From NCBI RefSeq assembly GCF_000724545.1, contig NZ_JHBV01000041.1, forward strand, positions 364,171 to 428,170: a stretch of DNA of 64,000 bases, written 5' to 3'. A program made the position numbers and the translations under genes. A model generated the notes under the pieces. The model saw nothing but the letters and a program-made list of their open reading frames with translations, searched no databases and was not told where the DNA came from. Positions 46,537-55,671 of the stretch are shown in pieces. The stretch comes from Aureispira sp. CCB-QB1. Lineage in GTDB: Bacteria; Bacteroidota; Bacteroidia; Chitinophagales; Saprospiraceae. Within the stretch, counting starts at the first letter, position 1. Each line of letters opens with the position of its first letter.

Positions 46537-47133
46537 ATGAAACAATTACTACCATTCTTTGCATGTATACTTTTAACGCATTTTTCACTTGCACAAGCAC
46601 CTGCCAATACCGCAACTATTAAATGGATGACTTGGGATGAAGCTGTTGCCCAAGCTAAAAAGGATGAAAAACCGAAGAAAATATTTATTGATTTTTATAC
46701 GGATTGGTGTGGATGGTGTAAACGTATGGATGCTTCTACATTTGCCAATCCGACAATTGTAGATTATATGAATCGCAATTATTATGCGGTCAAATTTGAT
46801 GCGGAATGTATGGATACAATTGTTTTTAATGGCACAACATTTATGAATTCAGAGCCAACGTTCAAAAAAACAGGCGCTAGAGGCAAAGTACACATCCTTG
46901 CCTATTCCTTATTGGAAGGGCAATTGAGCTACCCTTCTTATGCTATTTTGGATGCTAATTTTAGCCGTTTGCATATTCTAAAGGGCTACAAAGATGTAGA
47001 ACCCATGCTTGGAACTCTAATTTTCTTTGCTGGAGAAGAATTTAAACATTACCATAATTATATTCATGCTCAGTGGCAACGAAATCTTAAGTTGCAACAG
47101 CAACAACAAGAGGCTGCGACTAAAGCTAAATAA
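46537..47133 (+). CDS. exported thioredoxin-family protein
   Basis: The start at 46537 gives a signal peptide (MKQLLPFFACILLTHFSLAQ). The thioredoxin fold starts at about 45, with active site DWCGWCKRM (CGWC at 58-61), as in DsbD-gamma/thiol:disulphide oxidoreductases. Glu-Ala-Gln-rich tail. 198 residues. It acts in periplasmic disulphide reduction or cytochrome maturation; substrate unknown. An upstream TTG at 46510 is rejected. Confidence 0.88.
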   Translation: MKQLLPFFACILLTHFSLAQAPANTATIKWMTWDEAVAQAKKDEKPKKIFIDFYTDWCGWCKRMDASTFANPTIVDYMNRNYYAVKFDAECMDTIVFNGTTFMNSEPTFKKTGARGKVHILAYSLLEGQLSYPSYAILDANFSRLHILKGYKDVEPMLGTLIFFAGEEFKHYHNYIHAQWQRNLKLQQQQQEAATKAK

Positions 47134-47519
47134 TTGTTTGAATTGCAACACTTTCTCTCGCTTAGAAATTGCTAATAGCCTTTTATCTGTTGATAATAAA
47201 TCGATTAGACAAACTAATCATATCAGTATGATAAAGCTTTTTAGCAATTAAAAAAAAAGACTTTTTGCTTTTTCTTAATTCCTACATCCACCATTACTTC
47301 GTTAAAACCGCGTAGTTAACTAAAAGCAAAGCGCTCACGAAGTAAACTAATACGATTTTCCAGCGGAGTAAAACACCATAAAATTAACACCTCCATAAAA
47401 GGCTATAAAAACAAATAAAAAAGAACAAAATATTAAGACTTCCCCCGTCTTCTTCCATATATCCCCCTTTTTTTGTACTTTTACCCAACTCATTCTTTTA
47501 CCTTTTCTGTCCCTATACT
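47134..47519. other. 386-bp intergenic region with a repeat
   Basis: Between the thioredoxin and the TPR-CHAT gene. Contains an inverted copy of short repeat family 2 (47315-47360). The rest is AT-rich with no gene recognised; the CHAT gene promoter is probably in 47400-47500. Confidence 0.5.
47315..47360 (-). repeat. short intergenic repeat family 2, inverted copy
   Basis: Reverse complement shares the core CGTATTA.TTTACTTCGTGAGCGCT..GCTTTTAGTTA with 51005-51052, with few differences. Confidence 0.75.
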
Positions 47520-50500
47520 ATGAAATGCTACCTTGTCCTCTTGTCCCTATTCCTAGGTTCTTTTTCATTCCTACAAGCCCAAACCTTAGATACTATACAA
47601 CTCCAAGCACTCAGCTATGGAGAACTTGATAGTATGATGATGCTAGAATATAATAAAGGAAATTTTGCAGGAGCCATTCCTTACCTAAAACAAGGTGTCA
47701 AGAAAGCTAAAGCAGAATTTGGCTCTATGGATTCTACCTATAGTGTATTTCTTGGCAATCTTGGCTTCTTTTACAATCAGTTGGGGCAATATTCCGATGC
47801 TGAGAAAATTTATTTGGAGCAAATTACGGTAAAAAAAGAACTCTATGGGGAGCAACACCCCAAATACTTGAGCGCGCTCAATAGTTTAGCTATTTTATAT
47901 TTTAGAATGGGCAAATACGATGCTTCGGAAAGCTACTATAAACAAACCATTCAACTTAGCAAACAACACTTAGGAGAAGATCACGCTACCCACGCCAATG
48001 CCCTTAATAATTTGGCATCTTTATATATTCAAATTGGCAAATTCGAAGAAGCAGAGCCCATTTATATGCAATCCATAGAAATCATCAAACGTACTGCGGG
48101 AGCAGAACACCCTGACTATGCATTTGCACTCAACAACTTAGCTTACTTATATTACCAAATGGCTCAGTTTGAATCCGCTGAACCTCTTTGGTTGAAGGCT
48201 ACTGCTATTCGAAAAAAAACGGTTGGCGAGCAACACCCTGATTATGCTAGTTCTTTAAATAATTTATCCAAGTTGTATCAGAAGCTTGGAAAGTTCGAGG
48301 AAGCAGAACCTCTAATGTTTCAAGCGACAGAAATTATCAAAGCTTCCTTTGGCGAAAAGCATCCCAAATATGCAACTTACCTAAGTAATTTGGCTTCCTT
48401 ATATGAGTCTATGCTGCGTTATGAAGAAGCAGAACCCCTCTATCAACAATCCATCCGAGTTGCAAAGAAAAGATTGGGGGTTCAACACCCTGATTATGCT
48501 AGTTCTCTCAATAACTTAGCTCATTTATACCATGAAATTGGTAAGTATGAAGCCGCAGAACAACTTTACTTGGAGGCTCAAAAAGTATGGGAAAAATCGG
48601 TGGGGAAAACGCATCCTGATTATGCTATTTCTTTAAACAACTTGGGTAGCTTATATAGTTCTACTGGCGACTATACAACTGCGATTCCTCTATACCAACA
48701 ATGCTTGAATATTTATAAGCATTCTTTGGGAGTTACCCACCCTTCTTACGCTACCTGTTTGAACAATATGGCGATTTTATATGAAAAAATGCAACTTTCT
48801 GATACAGCTTTTGCTTATTGTATGGCAAGTATTGCTACCAATAGTAGAAATTTTGAAGCCATATTCCCTAATTTTTTTAAAAGAACAGATTCTCATACAA
48901 CTGCCCCTTTGTACCTGCCTCATAACTGTTGCCGTGATCTTTCTCCTAAAGACTTCTTGAAACTATCTCAATTAGATTATAACAGTGCTCACGTTTTTAA
49001 TAAGTCGTTATTCAATTTGCTAGGAATTTCTAAAACACAAGGCAAAACATCCAAACAAAAGCTAGAAGCCCATTACAATATTTGCAAAGCGGCCATGCAG
49101 GTTAACGAGCATATCCGAAATAGTTTTTCGGCAAAAGCTAATAAATTGAGAGTGTTAAAAAACAACAGCATCTTTGTTAAATACGGTATAGACGCTGCCT
49201 TAATGCTGGATGATGCCACTTATTACGATGAAGCCTTTAGCTTTTCAGAACAAAATAAATCCGTTTTATTAGCCGATGCTGTCAAAGGAAATCGAGCAAG
49301 AGTCTTAGGTGATTTACCCGATTCTTTGGTGTTGAAAGAAATTAAACTCCAGAAAAAAAAGGATCAACTAAAAAAACGAAAGGCAGAAAGTTCTTCGAAC
49401 GAAGCAACTATAGCAATTACAGCGGAAGAAAATGCACTTAATCAAGAAATTGATGTGTTCTTGAACTCTCTTAAAGACAAATACCCCAAATATCATCATT
49501 TAAAATATGAAAACATTACAGTAAATGCCAAAGAAATACAAACTTCTCTAGCTCCCAAAACGTTACTGTTGGAATACTTCGTCACCGACTCTATGACGTA
49601 TCTCTTTGCGATTAGTCCAACTAGTATAGAGCTATTTCCAATTGATGTCAAGAAGGAAAAACTGAAAAAACAAATTGAAACCTTACGATTTGCACTTAGT
49701 CGTTACGATTATATCATTAACAAATCTGAACTTGCTCAAAAACTATATACAGAATCTGCGTACTGGTTTTATAAGGAAATGTTGTCCGTAGCACTTCAAG
49801 GTAAGGAGATAGAGAATTTAATTATTATCACAGATGGCGAGTTGGGACATTTGCCATTTGAAGCGTTTCTATTGGAATCAATACCACAAGGCAAAATTAA
49901 TTATGCTTCACTTCCCTATTTGGTAAAAGATTATAATATTAGTTACAACTACTCTGCAACTCTTTGGAAAGAAAACCTAGAGATTCAACAAAATCGCAAA
50001 CAGACGAATAACCACAACAATCACCAAATGTTTGCTTGTGCTGCTAGTTATCCTAAAGTAGATTCCTCTCTATTAGATTTGCGTTTGCCCAATATATTTG
50101 ACATGCGTCATTCCCTAGTTCCATTGCCTCAAACAAAAACAGAAATCAAAACGTTGTCCAAAGTGTTCGATGGATTGTTTTTGACCAATGATTCTACTAG
50201 CGAAGCTTTTTTTAAAGAACATGCCCACGAATATGGTGTCATTCATTTGGCAATGCATGGTCTTCTTCATCCTAGAGTTCCCATGCTATCTTCATTAGCA
50301 TTTACAGAAAATAAGGACAGCTTGGAAGATAATTTCCTTCAAGCTCACGAGGTAGCTCATTTGCATTTGAACGCAGATTTAGTTGTTTTAAGTGCTTGTG
50401 AAACGGGCTATGGAAAATTTGAACAAGGAGAAGGAATTGTGTCCTTGGCGCGCTCTTTTATGTATGCCGGTACGCCATCTCTTGTGGTCTCACTTTGGCA

Positions 50501-50798
50501 AGTTAATGATCAGTCTACTTCTGTTATCATGAACTATTTTTATCATTACATTGCAGATGGAATGCCTAAAGATGTCGCATTGAGACAAGCAAAATTAGAT
50601 TATTTAACATTGGCGAAAGACTTTGCAGGGCATCCTGCATTTTGGTCGGCTTTTATTCAATTAGGAGATACTACATCGGTCAAAATTTCTAGGAGAAGGA
50701 ATTATTCTACTTGGGGTATTGGGCTTGGGATTTTGGTTGGTTTGAGTTCTTTAATTGCTATTTTTGTAGCTCTAAGAAAAAAGAAAGAGTTGGTATAA
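47520..50798 (+). CDS. TPR-CHAT protein, membrane-anchored
   Basis: 1092 residues. Signal peptide (MKCYLVLLSLFLGSFSFLQA), then about nine kinesin-light-chain-like 42-residue TPRs (residues ~60-430; 'HPDYAxxLNNLAxLYxxxGKYxxAE'), a helical linker with coiled coil (~520-660), and a CHAT caspase-like domain (~750-1055). The catalytic dyad is intact: His913 in IHLAMHGLLHP and Cys960 in LSACETGYG. A C-terminal membrane helix (IGLGILVGLSSLIAIFVAL) and RKKKELV tail anchor it. The protease therefore faces the periplasm or surface, unlike the cytoplasmic Craspase-type CHAT. Confidence 0.92.
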   Translation: MKCYLVLLSLFLGSFSFLQAQTLDTIQLQALSYGELDSMMMLEYNKGNFAGAIPYLKQGVKKAKAEFGSMDSTYSVFLGNLGFFYNQLGQYSDAEKIYLEQITVKKELYGEQHPKYLSALNSLAILYFRMGKYDASESYYKQTIQLSKQHLGEDHATHANALNNLASLYIQIGKFEEAEPIYMQSIEIIKRTAGAEHPDYAFALNNLAYLYYQMAQFESAEPLWLKATAIRKKTVGEQHPDYASSLNNLSKLYQKLGKFEEAEPLMFQATEIIKASFGEKHPKYATYLSNLASLYESMLRYEEAEPLYQQSIRVAKKRLGVQHPDYASSLNNLAHLYHEIGKYEAAEQLYLEAQKVWEKSVGKTHPDYAISLNNLGSLYSSTGDYTTAIPLYQQCLNIYKHSLGVTHPSYATCLNNMAILYEKMQLSDTAFAYCMASIATNSRNFEAIFPNFFKRTDSHTTAPLYLPHNCCRDLSPKDFLKLSQLDYNSAHVFNKSLFNLLGISKTQGKTSKQKLEAHYNICKAAMQVNEHIRNSFSAKANKLRVLKNNSIFVKYGIDAALMLDDATYYDEAFSFSEQNKSVLLADAVKGNRARVLGDLPDSLVLKEIKLQKKKDQLKKRKAESSSNEATIAITAEENALNQEIDVFLNSLKDKYPKYHHLKYENITVNAKEIQTSLAPKTLLLEYFVTDSMTYLFAISPTSIELFPIDVKKEKLKKQIETLRFALSRYDYIINKSELAQKLYTESAYWFYKEMLSVALQGKEIENLIIITDGELGHLPFEAFLLESIPQGKINYASLPYLVKDYNISYNYSATLWKENLEIQQNRKQTNNHNNHQMFACAASYPKVDSSLLDLRLPNIFDMRHSLVPLPQTKTEIKTLSKVFDGLFLTNDSTSEAFFKEHAHEYGVIHLAMHGLLHPRVPMLSSLAFTENKDSLEDNFLQAHEVAHLHLNADLVVLSACETGYGKFEQGEGIVSLARSFMYAGTPSLVVSLWQVNDQSTSVIMNYFYHYIADGMPKDVALRQAKLDYLTLAKDFAGHPAFWSAFIQLGDTTSVKISRRRNYSTWGIGLGILVGLSSLIAIFVALRKKKELV

Positions 50799-50802
50799 AA
50801 TC

Positions 50803-50946
50803 AATAGTTCGTTGAAAAACTTTATTAGTTTGATAATCAGCAAGTTGCACTTCTGTTGCGTTTTATGTTAAAATTCTGATTATCAAACTAATATAAATGT
50901 GCTTTTTTATCTTTTTGGTAAAAAAGTAAAAAATCAACGAACTACT
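50803..50946 (+). repeat. MITE-like nested palindrome, copy B
   Basis: 144 bp. Terminal inverted repeats AATAGTTCGTTGA and TCAACGAACTACT (12 of 13 complementary); inner pair TTAGTTTGATAATCA (50825-50839) with TGATTATCAAACTAA (50878-50892). Same orientation as copy C, 1400 bp away. Starts 5 bp after the CHAT stop codon. Confidence 0.9.
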
Positions 50947-51192
50947 AATAAAATCTAACTAGGAACTAATTTACTTTGTAGTTTTTCTTTAGCATCATTC
51001 CGTTAAAAAATCGTATTAATTTACTTCGTGAGCGCTACGCTTTTAGTTAGCTTTGTTACTCCCTACGGTCGTGAGCTCGCACAGCTCGGTTCACTGCTAC
51101 TTCGTTACCGTGTGAGGGCTTCGTTGTTGATTGTCAGCAAAATGCGCCCCAAGTACCTCGAGCATAAAACCTAGTAATCAAAGCATTTTGTA
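50947..51192. other. remainder of the CHAT-transglutaminase gap
   Basis: Between the end of copy B and the transglutaminase stop. Includes repeat family 2 and a GC-richer segment (51060-51120) with several short inverted pieces such as GTGAGCTCGC / CGTGTGAGGG. No gene recognised. Confidence 0.45.
51005..51052 (+). repeat. short intergenic repeat family 2, copy
   Basis: Contains the family core TTACTTCGTGAGCGCT then GCTTTTAGTTAGCT. Lies 59 bp after MITE-like copy B. Confidence 0.75.
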
Positions 51193-52167
51193 TTACTTTA
51201 GAAGGTGCTGCGCAAATGCAATTCCTCTATAACAGGACTTTTTATGTTCTTTCTTTTTTTCCTCGTCTTCTAGCTCATTGTACCAATCAATTGCTTTTTT
51301 GTAATAGACAATAGCAATATTCAATTCGTTTGGGCTGCAACCTTCTTTAGAGTGATCGTATGCTGCTCTGTAATAAGTATTGGCTAATTCTTGAACCAAA
51401 GGAATGGTTGGATTAAAGCGATAAGCACTCATAGCTGTTGCAATAGCTTGATGGTTAGAATCTAAGTTTTCAAAGACCTGAATGCTATCTTTATAATTAT
51501 AATAAATGGTCGCTTTAGAGAGCATTGTTTGTACAGAATCATATTTAGCAAACGCTCCCAAACTAATAGGATAATCTTTTAATTGCCATCTGGGGTCAGA
51601 AGGCAACCGTTTTTCCAGTAAATAATTGGGTTCTGCAAAAAGATTACTTATTTCTAGTTCTGCATAAAAGATATCGTCTCTAACATATCCACTCCCCCAA
51701 GTAGCATCTACGATTTTGTACACACCATCTACTTTGACCATATTCCAAGCATGATTGGTGTCTTTATAATTTGCTCTAGTATTCGCAAATCGCTCCTTTG
51801 CATAGCCAACAATTACATAACAATCTATCTTAGCGACGACACACATATCTTTTAGTAAATCGGCATAACCTTGACATACAGCAACCCCTGTTTCTAAAGG
51901 TTTTGACTCTTGAGTCAGATAAGAACCGTCTGCCAAACCTTTGACATCATACGCTACATTTTTAGTAATCCAATAAAAGAATACTTCAACTGCTTCAGAT
52001 TGATCTTTAGTTGGCTTTTTTAAATATGCTACTAATTTGTTCAAATCCTTTTTTAAGACTTGGGGGCAATTTTCTGCATGATGTAACAATTCAGTGTTGA
52101 TCAAATTTTTACTAAACAAAGAATTGACAAACAATAGAAACACCCAAAATATCAACTTAATTTTCAT
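51193..52167 (-). CDS. exported transglutaminase-like protein
   Basis: The start at 52167 (MKIKLIFWVFLLFVNSLFS) gives a signal peptide. 324 residues. Transglutaminase/protease-fold core with Cys98 (GVAVCQGYAD), His139 (NHAWNMVKV) and Asp154 (KIVDATWGS), the full triad. The first helix 'YWITKNVAYDVKGLADGSYL' matches the Transglut_core family. The C-terminal third is helical. Flanked on both sides by MITE-like copies B and C, so the gene and repeats form a neat cassette. Confidence 0.88.
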   Translation of the reverse strand: MKIKLIFWVFLLFVNSLFSKNLINTELLHHAENCPQVLKKDLNKLVAYLKKPTKDQSEAVEVFFYWITKNVAYDVKGLADGSYLTQESKPLETGVAVCQGYADLLKDMCVVAKIDCYVIVGYAKERFANTRANYKDTNHAWNMVKVDGVYKIVDATWGSGYVRDDIFYAELEISNLFAEPNYLLEKRLPSDPRWQLKDYPISLGAFAKYDSVQTMLSKATIYYNYKDSIQVFENLDSNHQAIATAMSAYRFNPTIPLVQELANTYYRAAYDHSKEGCSPNELNIAIVYYKKAIDWYNELEDEEKKKEHKKSCYRGIAFAQHLLK

Positions 52168-52202
52168 GGATTGGTGTGTCAAAGTAGGTTGTTATATCTA
52201 AC

Positions 52203-52346
52203 AATAGTTCGTTGAAAAACTTTATTAGTTTGATAATCAATAAGTTGTAAATTTATTGCGTTTTGTGTTAAAATTTTGATTATCAAACTAATATAAATGT
52301 GCTTTTTTATCTTTTTGGTAAAAAAGTAAAAAATCAACGAACTACT
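52203..52346 (+). repeat. MITE-like nested palindrome, copy C
   Basis: 144 bp, almost identical to copy B (differences mainly in the central spacer). Same terminal inverted repeats AATAGTTCGTTGA / TCAACGAACTACT. It lies 36 bp upstream of the transglutaminase start and 26 bp after the carboxypeptidase stop. Confidence 0.9.
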
Positions 52347-52371
52347 AATCTAAAAAACGATGAATAAATTA

Positions 52372-54753
52372 CTACTTAATCACCACCATACGACGAGGAG
52401 CAGACTGATAATGTCGGCCTAACAATTGGTAAAGATAAACACCTTCTTCCCAGTTATCAACCGCTATCTCAATTCCTTTTTGTTGCTTATCTAAAACAAC
52501 TGTATACATTTTTTGACCTAAAACATTCGTAACTTGTAGGGTAATGTTTTCTTCAACATCCGAAGGTATCTCTAAGGGAATATAAGCTTTCAGAATTGCT
52601 GGATTCGGTTGATTTTGTCCCAATTCTAATGTCGTATTCCCTAGTATTTGCTGATTTCCAACCGTTGGGCTGAGCATATTCACTGTAAAATCGTCAAAAT
52701 AAAAACCATCCTCATTGACCCAAACGTCAGAAACTAAACGCAATTTAATTTGAACTGCTGACTCTCCTAAAAACTCGTTTAAAGACATTCTTTCAGCTAC
52801 CCATGTTGATTGCGTTCCATCGTATAACGGTTCATTGGGATCTTGATTATTGGTTCCTATATCTGTATACAAACCACATAAGGGCTTATAAATACCATTA
52901 CTTCCAGCAGCCATTACTTGCACATAGTCATAATCTGCCTCAATATCCCACTTCGCCCAAAATGCTAAATTAGCATCTGTTGCCGTGCTTAAATCAAAGC
53001 TTTGATTGAGCACAATTTCAGATGTTGTATTATTAGCATAACCTCCTATTCTAGAATCTGTTAAACAGCCTGTTGGTGAATAATAATCGGCAGTCGTTAC
53101 TTCCCAATTTGAATTAGCACCTTGGTTTGTCCAATTCAACAATGTATTTCCATCATCATTAAATGCCACCGCATAGTTTCCATAAATGCGCTCAATTGTA
53201 TCACTTTGAGTATAAAACCCATTGTCCAATTCCAATACATAGCGCACTGTTTCTCCATTAGTAATTGTAGGCACCAAATTAAAAGTAATAGAGTCTTGTA
53301 TCGTCGTAAATTGTGTCAAATTAAAGGCTTTGGGGCTGGCAACGGACGCAATGTTTGTTGACAAAGGCGTAACACGCACCGTCAATACTCCATTCATCAT
53401 TCCGTAACGTGTCAAATCAAAATTCGCTTGAGTATTTAGTTGCGTAATCAAAGCATTGCTCTTATCAGTTGCTTCGCCATAAATTAATAAAAGATGCGCC
53501 ATTGCTAAATTCTGCCACATCGTTCCTTGACAATGCCCTACAATAGTAGATGCTGCGGGCCAAAATCCGTCAGGACTCGCCTCTGGAGTCATTGTCAATA
53601 TCTTGTTTTTTGTCGTTTGCTCTCCGTAAAACCAATCATCAGCATCGCCATTCGTAGAATAACCAATCGTTTCCATATTGGTTCCATACTTGTATTTATT
53701 TTCCTTGGTCATAATACTAGCATACGTTCGATAGGCATTAGAATCAGGTGTTAATTGATCGTTATACGCCCAAGGATAAATTAGCAAATTCCCATAAGTA
53801 TGATAATTGAAAGAAAACGTAAAATCATGTGCATTGCAAAAATCACGCATATTCTGAGTCTCTGGTTCCGAAAAAGCAGATGGTCCTCGGTAAGTATCAG
53901 ACGTAGGGTTGCCAGAAGATCCCACATTATCATGAGCAAAGGCATAACCATAATTTCGATTCAAATCTACTCCATAGCTGCTCCCATTGTTTCGGCGATT
54001 CTTGCGCCACATTCCTCCTCCATTAGGATTCGTAGACTCATTGTACACATAGCCATCGGGATTCAAACAAGGAACAAAATACAACTCTGTATTTTCTAAC
54101 AAGTATTGTATTTCTGTGTCTGTATCATAATTTTCTAGTAGATACCACATATAGTAAATTAACTGTGATAATGCTAGTGGTTCCCTAGCATGATGAATGG
54201 CCGTATACAAAGCTTCAGGTTCGTTTTCATCTACATTGGGATTATCTGATATTTTAATCCAGTAGATTGGTCTATTTTCATGCGTTAGGTTGTTCGGATC
54301 AATAACTGTTTTAGCCGTAATAAGATTAGGATATTTGCTTGTCATGCTATCCAAATTATCTAACATTTGTTGGTAGGTTAAAAAACCTCCCATGCTTCCC
54401 AATGCAAAATTGGCGGGCGGAGCATATGCCCCAGCCCCTGTATTAGGGTTGCAATTAGCCGTTCGAGGATTTCCTATTTCATTTTGTTCTGCATAATAAG
54501 CCGCTACATCCTCTACCAATACATCGTAACGAAAGCCATTGGTTTCTAGCAATCGACGATCTGATTGAGAAAAATCACTTTCAAAATGGACCGACCGGCG
54601 ATGTTGTCCATGGTCACAAGTTACCCCCAATTGCATCAAATCTTGCGCAGAGCGATTATCCAAATAAACTCTAAGTTTTGAATACTTCTCTTGCTGCCCC
54701 CAAATAGTAGACGTTCCTAAAAAGAATAGGATAAATAAACAATACGTTTTCAT
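52372..54753 (-). CDS. T9SS-secreted M14 zinc carboxypeptidase
   Basis: 793 residues. Signal peptide MKTYCLFILFFLGTSTIWGQ. M14 domain (~125-425): zinc ligands in HHAREP (His188, Glu191) and the His of FNYHTYGNLL, with RKNRRNNGSSYGVDLNRNYG (substrate-binding Asn-Arg) and LTMTPEASPDG (catalytic Glu). Then beta-sandwich regions and a type A T9SS sorting domain at the C-terminus (ENITLQVTNVLGQKMYTVVL, EEGVYLYQL). It should be a secreted exopeptidase for nutrient scavenging. Monocistronic, minus strand. Confidence 0.95.
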   Translation of the reverse strand: MKTYCLFILFFLGTSTIWGQQEKYSKLRVYLDNRSAQDLMQLGVTCDHGQHRRSVHFESDFSQSDRRLLETNGFRYDVLVEDVAAYYAEQNEIGNPRTANCNPNTGAGAYAPPANFALGSMGGFLTYQQMLDNLDSMTSKYPNLITAKTVIDPNNLTHENRPIYWIKISDNPNVDENEPEALYTAIHHAREPLALSQLIYYMWYLLENYDTDTEIQYLLENTELYFVPCLNPDGYVYNESTNPNGGGMWRKNRRNNGSSYGVDLNRNYGYAFAHDNVGSSGNPTSDTYRGPSAFSEPETQNMRDFCNAHDFTFSFNYHTYGNLLIYPWAYNDQLTPDSNAYRTYASIMTKENKYKYGTNMETIGYSTNGDADDWFYGEQTTKNKILTMTPEASPDGFWPAASTIVGHCQGTMWQNLAMAHLLLIYGEATDKSNALITQLNTQANFDLTRYGMMNGVLTVRVTPLSTNIASVASPKAFNLTQFTTIQDSITFNLVPTITNGETVRYVLELDNGFYTQSDTIERIYGNYAVAFNDDGNTLLNWTNQGANSNWEVTTADYYSPTGCLTDSRIGGYANNTTSEIVLNQSFDLSTATDANLAFWAKWDIEADYDYVQVMAAGSNGIYKPLCGLYTDIGTNNQDPNEPLYDGTQSTWVAERMSLNEFLGESAVQIKLRLVSDVWVNEDGFYFDDFTVNMLSPTVGNQQILGNTTLELGQNQPNPAILKAYIPLEIPSDVEENITLQVTNVLGQKMYTVVLDKQQKGIEIAVDNWEEGVYLYQLLGRHYQSAPRRMVVIK

Positions 54754-54798
54754 ACTTTTTATATTTGTGGTAAGGTATCAATCGTCTACTACTTTAAC

Positions 54799-55668
54799 TT
54801 AAAGTAGTTGTCCTAGAACGATTCTATCTCTATTCGACATATCTGGTAACAAGGCGCAATTTTCAAACCCTTTATTTTCTAACAACGCTAATACCTCAGC
54901 ACCAAAATATTCGTTAATTTCAAAATATAGCCAACCTTTTGTACACAAATGTTCTTTTGCAAAATCGGTAATTGCAGTATAAAACTGAAGGGGGTCTTGA
55001 TTGGTAACAAAAAGTGCTAAATGAGGCTCATAAGCCAAAACATGTTCTGGCATCAATGATGTTTCTGAATTTTGAATATACGGAGGATTACTCACAATTA
55101 AATCATATTGAGGTAATTTTTGTATTTGTTCGGTATCCAAAATATCAACTTGTTGAAATGTTATCTCAACTTTATTTTTCACTGCATTCTTTTGCGCAAG
55201 AGCTAGTGCATTTTTAGATACATCTACGGCGGTTATTGTGGCTTGTGGCAATTGTTTTTTTAATGCGATCGCAATACAACCACTTCCTGTTCCGATATCC
55301 AAAATTTTTGGAGCATGACCAACATATTTTTCTATGATAGCATAAACCAGTTCTTCCGTTTCTGCCCTAGGGATTAACACACTTTCATCTACTTCTAATT
55401 TCAGGTCGTAGAAGTCTGCTGTACCAACAACATACTGCCAAGGCCTTCTTTGTAATAACTCTTGTACCATTCGCTCCAACTCGCTTTTCTCTTCGTTGGT
55501 TATCATTTGGATGCTATTGATGGGATTTTTAATATTAAAAGCATCCTCCAAAACGTACTGTGCAATAGTTGTTGCTTCTCGTTCTTCATATACCTGTTCT
55601 AATTCTTTTTTTAGGTAAAAAAAACAGGTTTTAGCACTCCATTCTTGCTTTAGTTCATGCATATTCAC
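54799..55668 (-). CDS. prmC: release factor glutamine methyltransferase
   Basis: N5-methylates the GGQ glutamine of release factors 1 and 2. 289 residues. Helical N-domain (1-~75), then a Rossmann methyltransferase with DIGTGSGCIAIALKKQ (SAM site, ~122-137) and the NPPYIQ motif (~191-196). The C-terminal half matches HemK/PrmC. Its substrate gene prfB lies 2 kb away (opposite strand), and the overlapping OmpA gene ends 4 bp upstream. The adjoining starts suggest one minus-strand transcript. Confidence 0.96.
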   Translation of the reverse strand: MNMHELKQEWSAKTCFFYLKKELEQVYEEREATTIAQYVLEDAFNIKNPINSIQMITNEEKSELERMVQELLQRRPWQYVVGTADFYDLKLEVDESVLIPRAETEELVYAIIEKYVGHAPKILDIGTGSGCIAIALKKQLPQATITAVDVSKNALALAQKNAVKNKVEITFQQVDILDTEQIQKLPQYDLIVSNPPYIQNSETSLMPEHVLAYEPHLALFVTNQDPLQFYTAITDFAKEHLCTKGWLYFEINEYFGAEVLALLENKGFENCALLPDMSNRDRIVLGQLL

Positions 55669-55671
55669 TAT

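Noticed and set aside
53122..54099. Plus-strand Ile/Arg-rich frames
   Set aside because: Antisense of the M14 carboxypeptidase gene, whose zinc and substrate motifs are clear on the minus strand.
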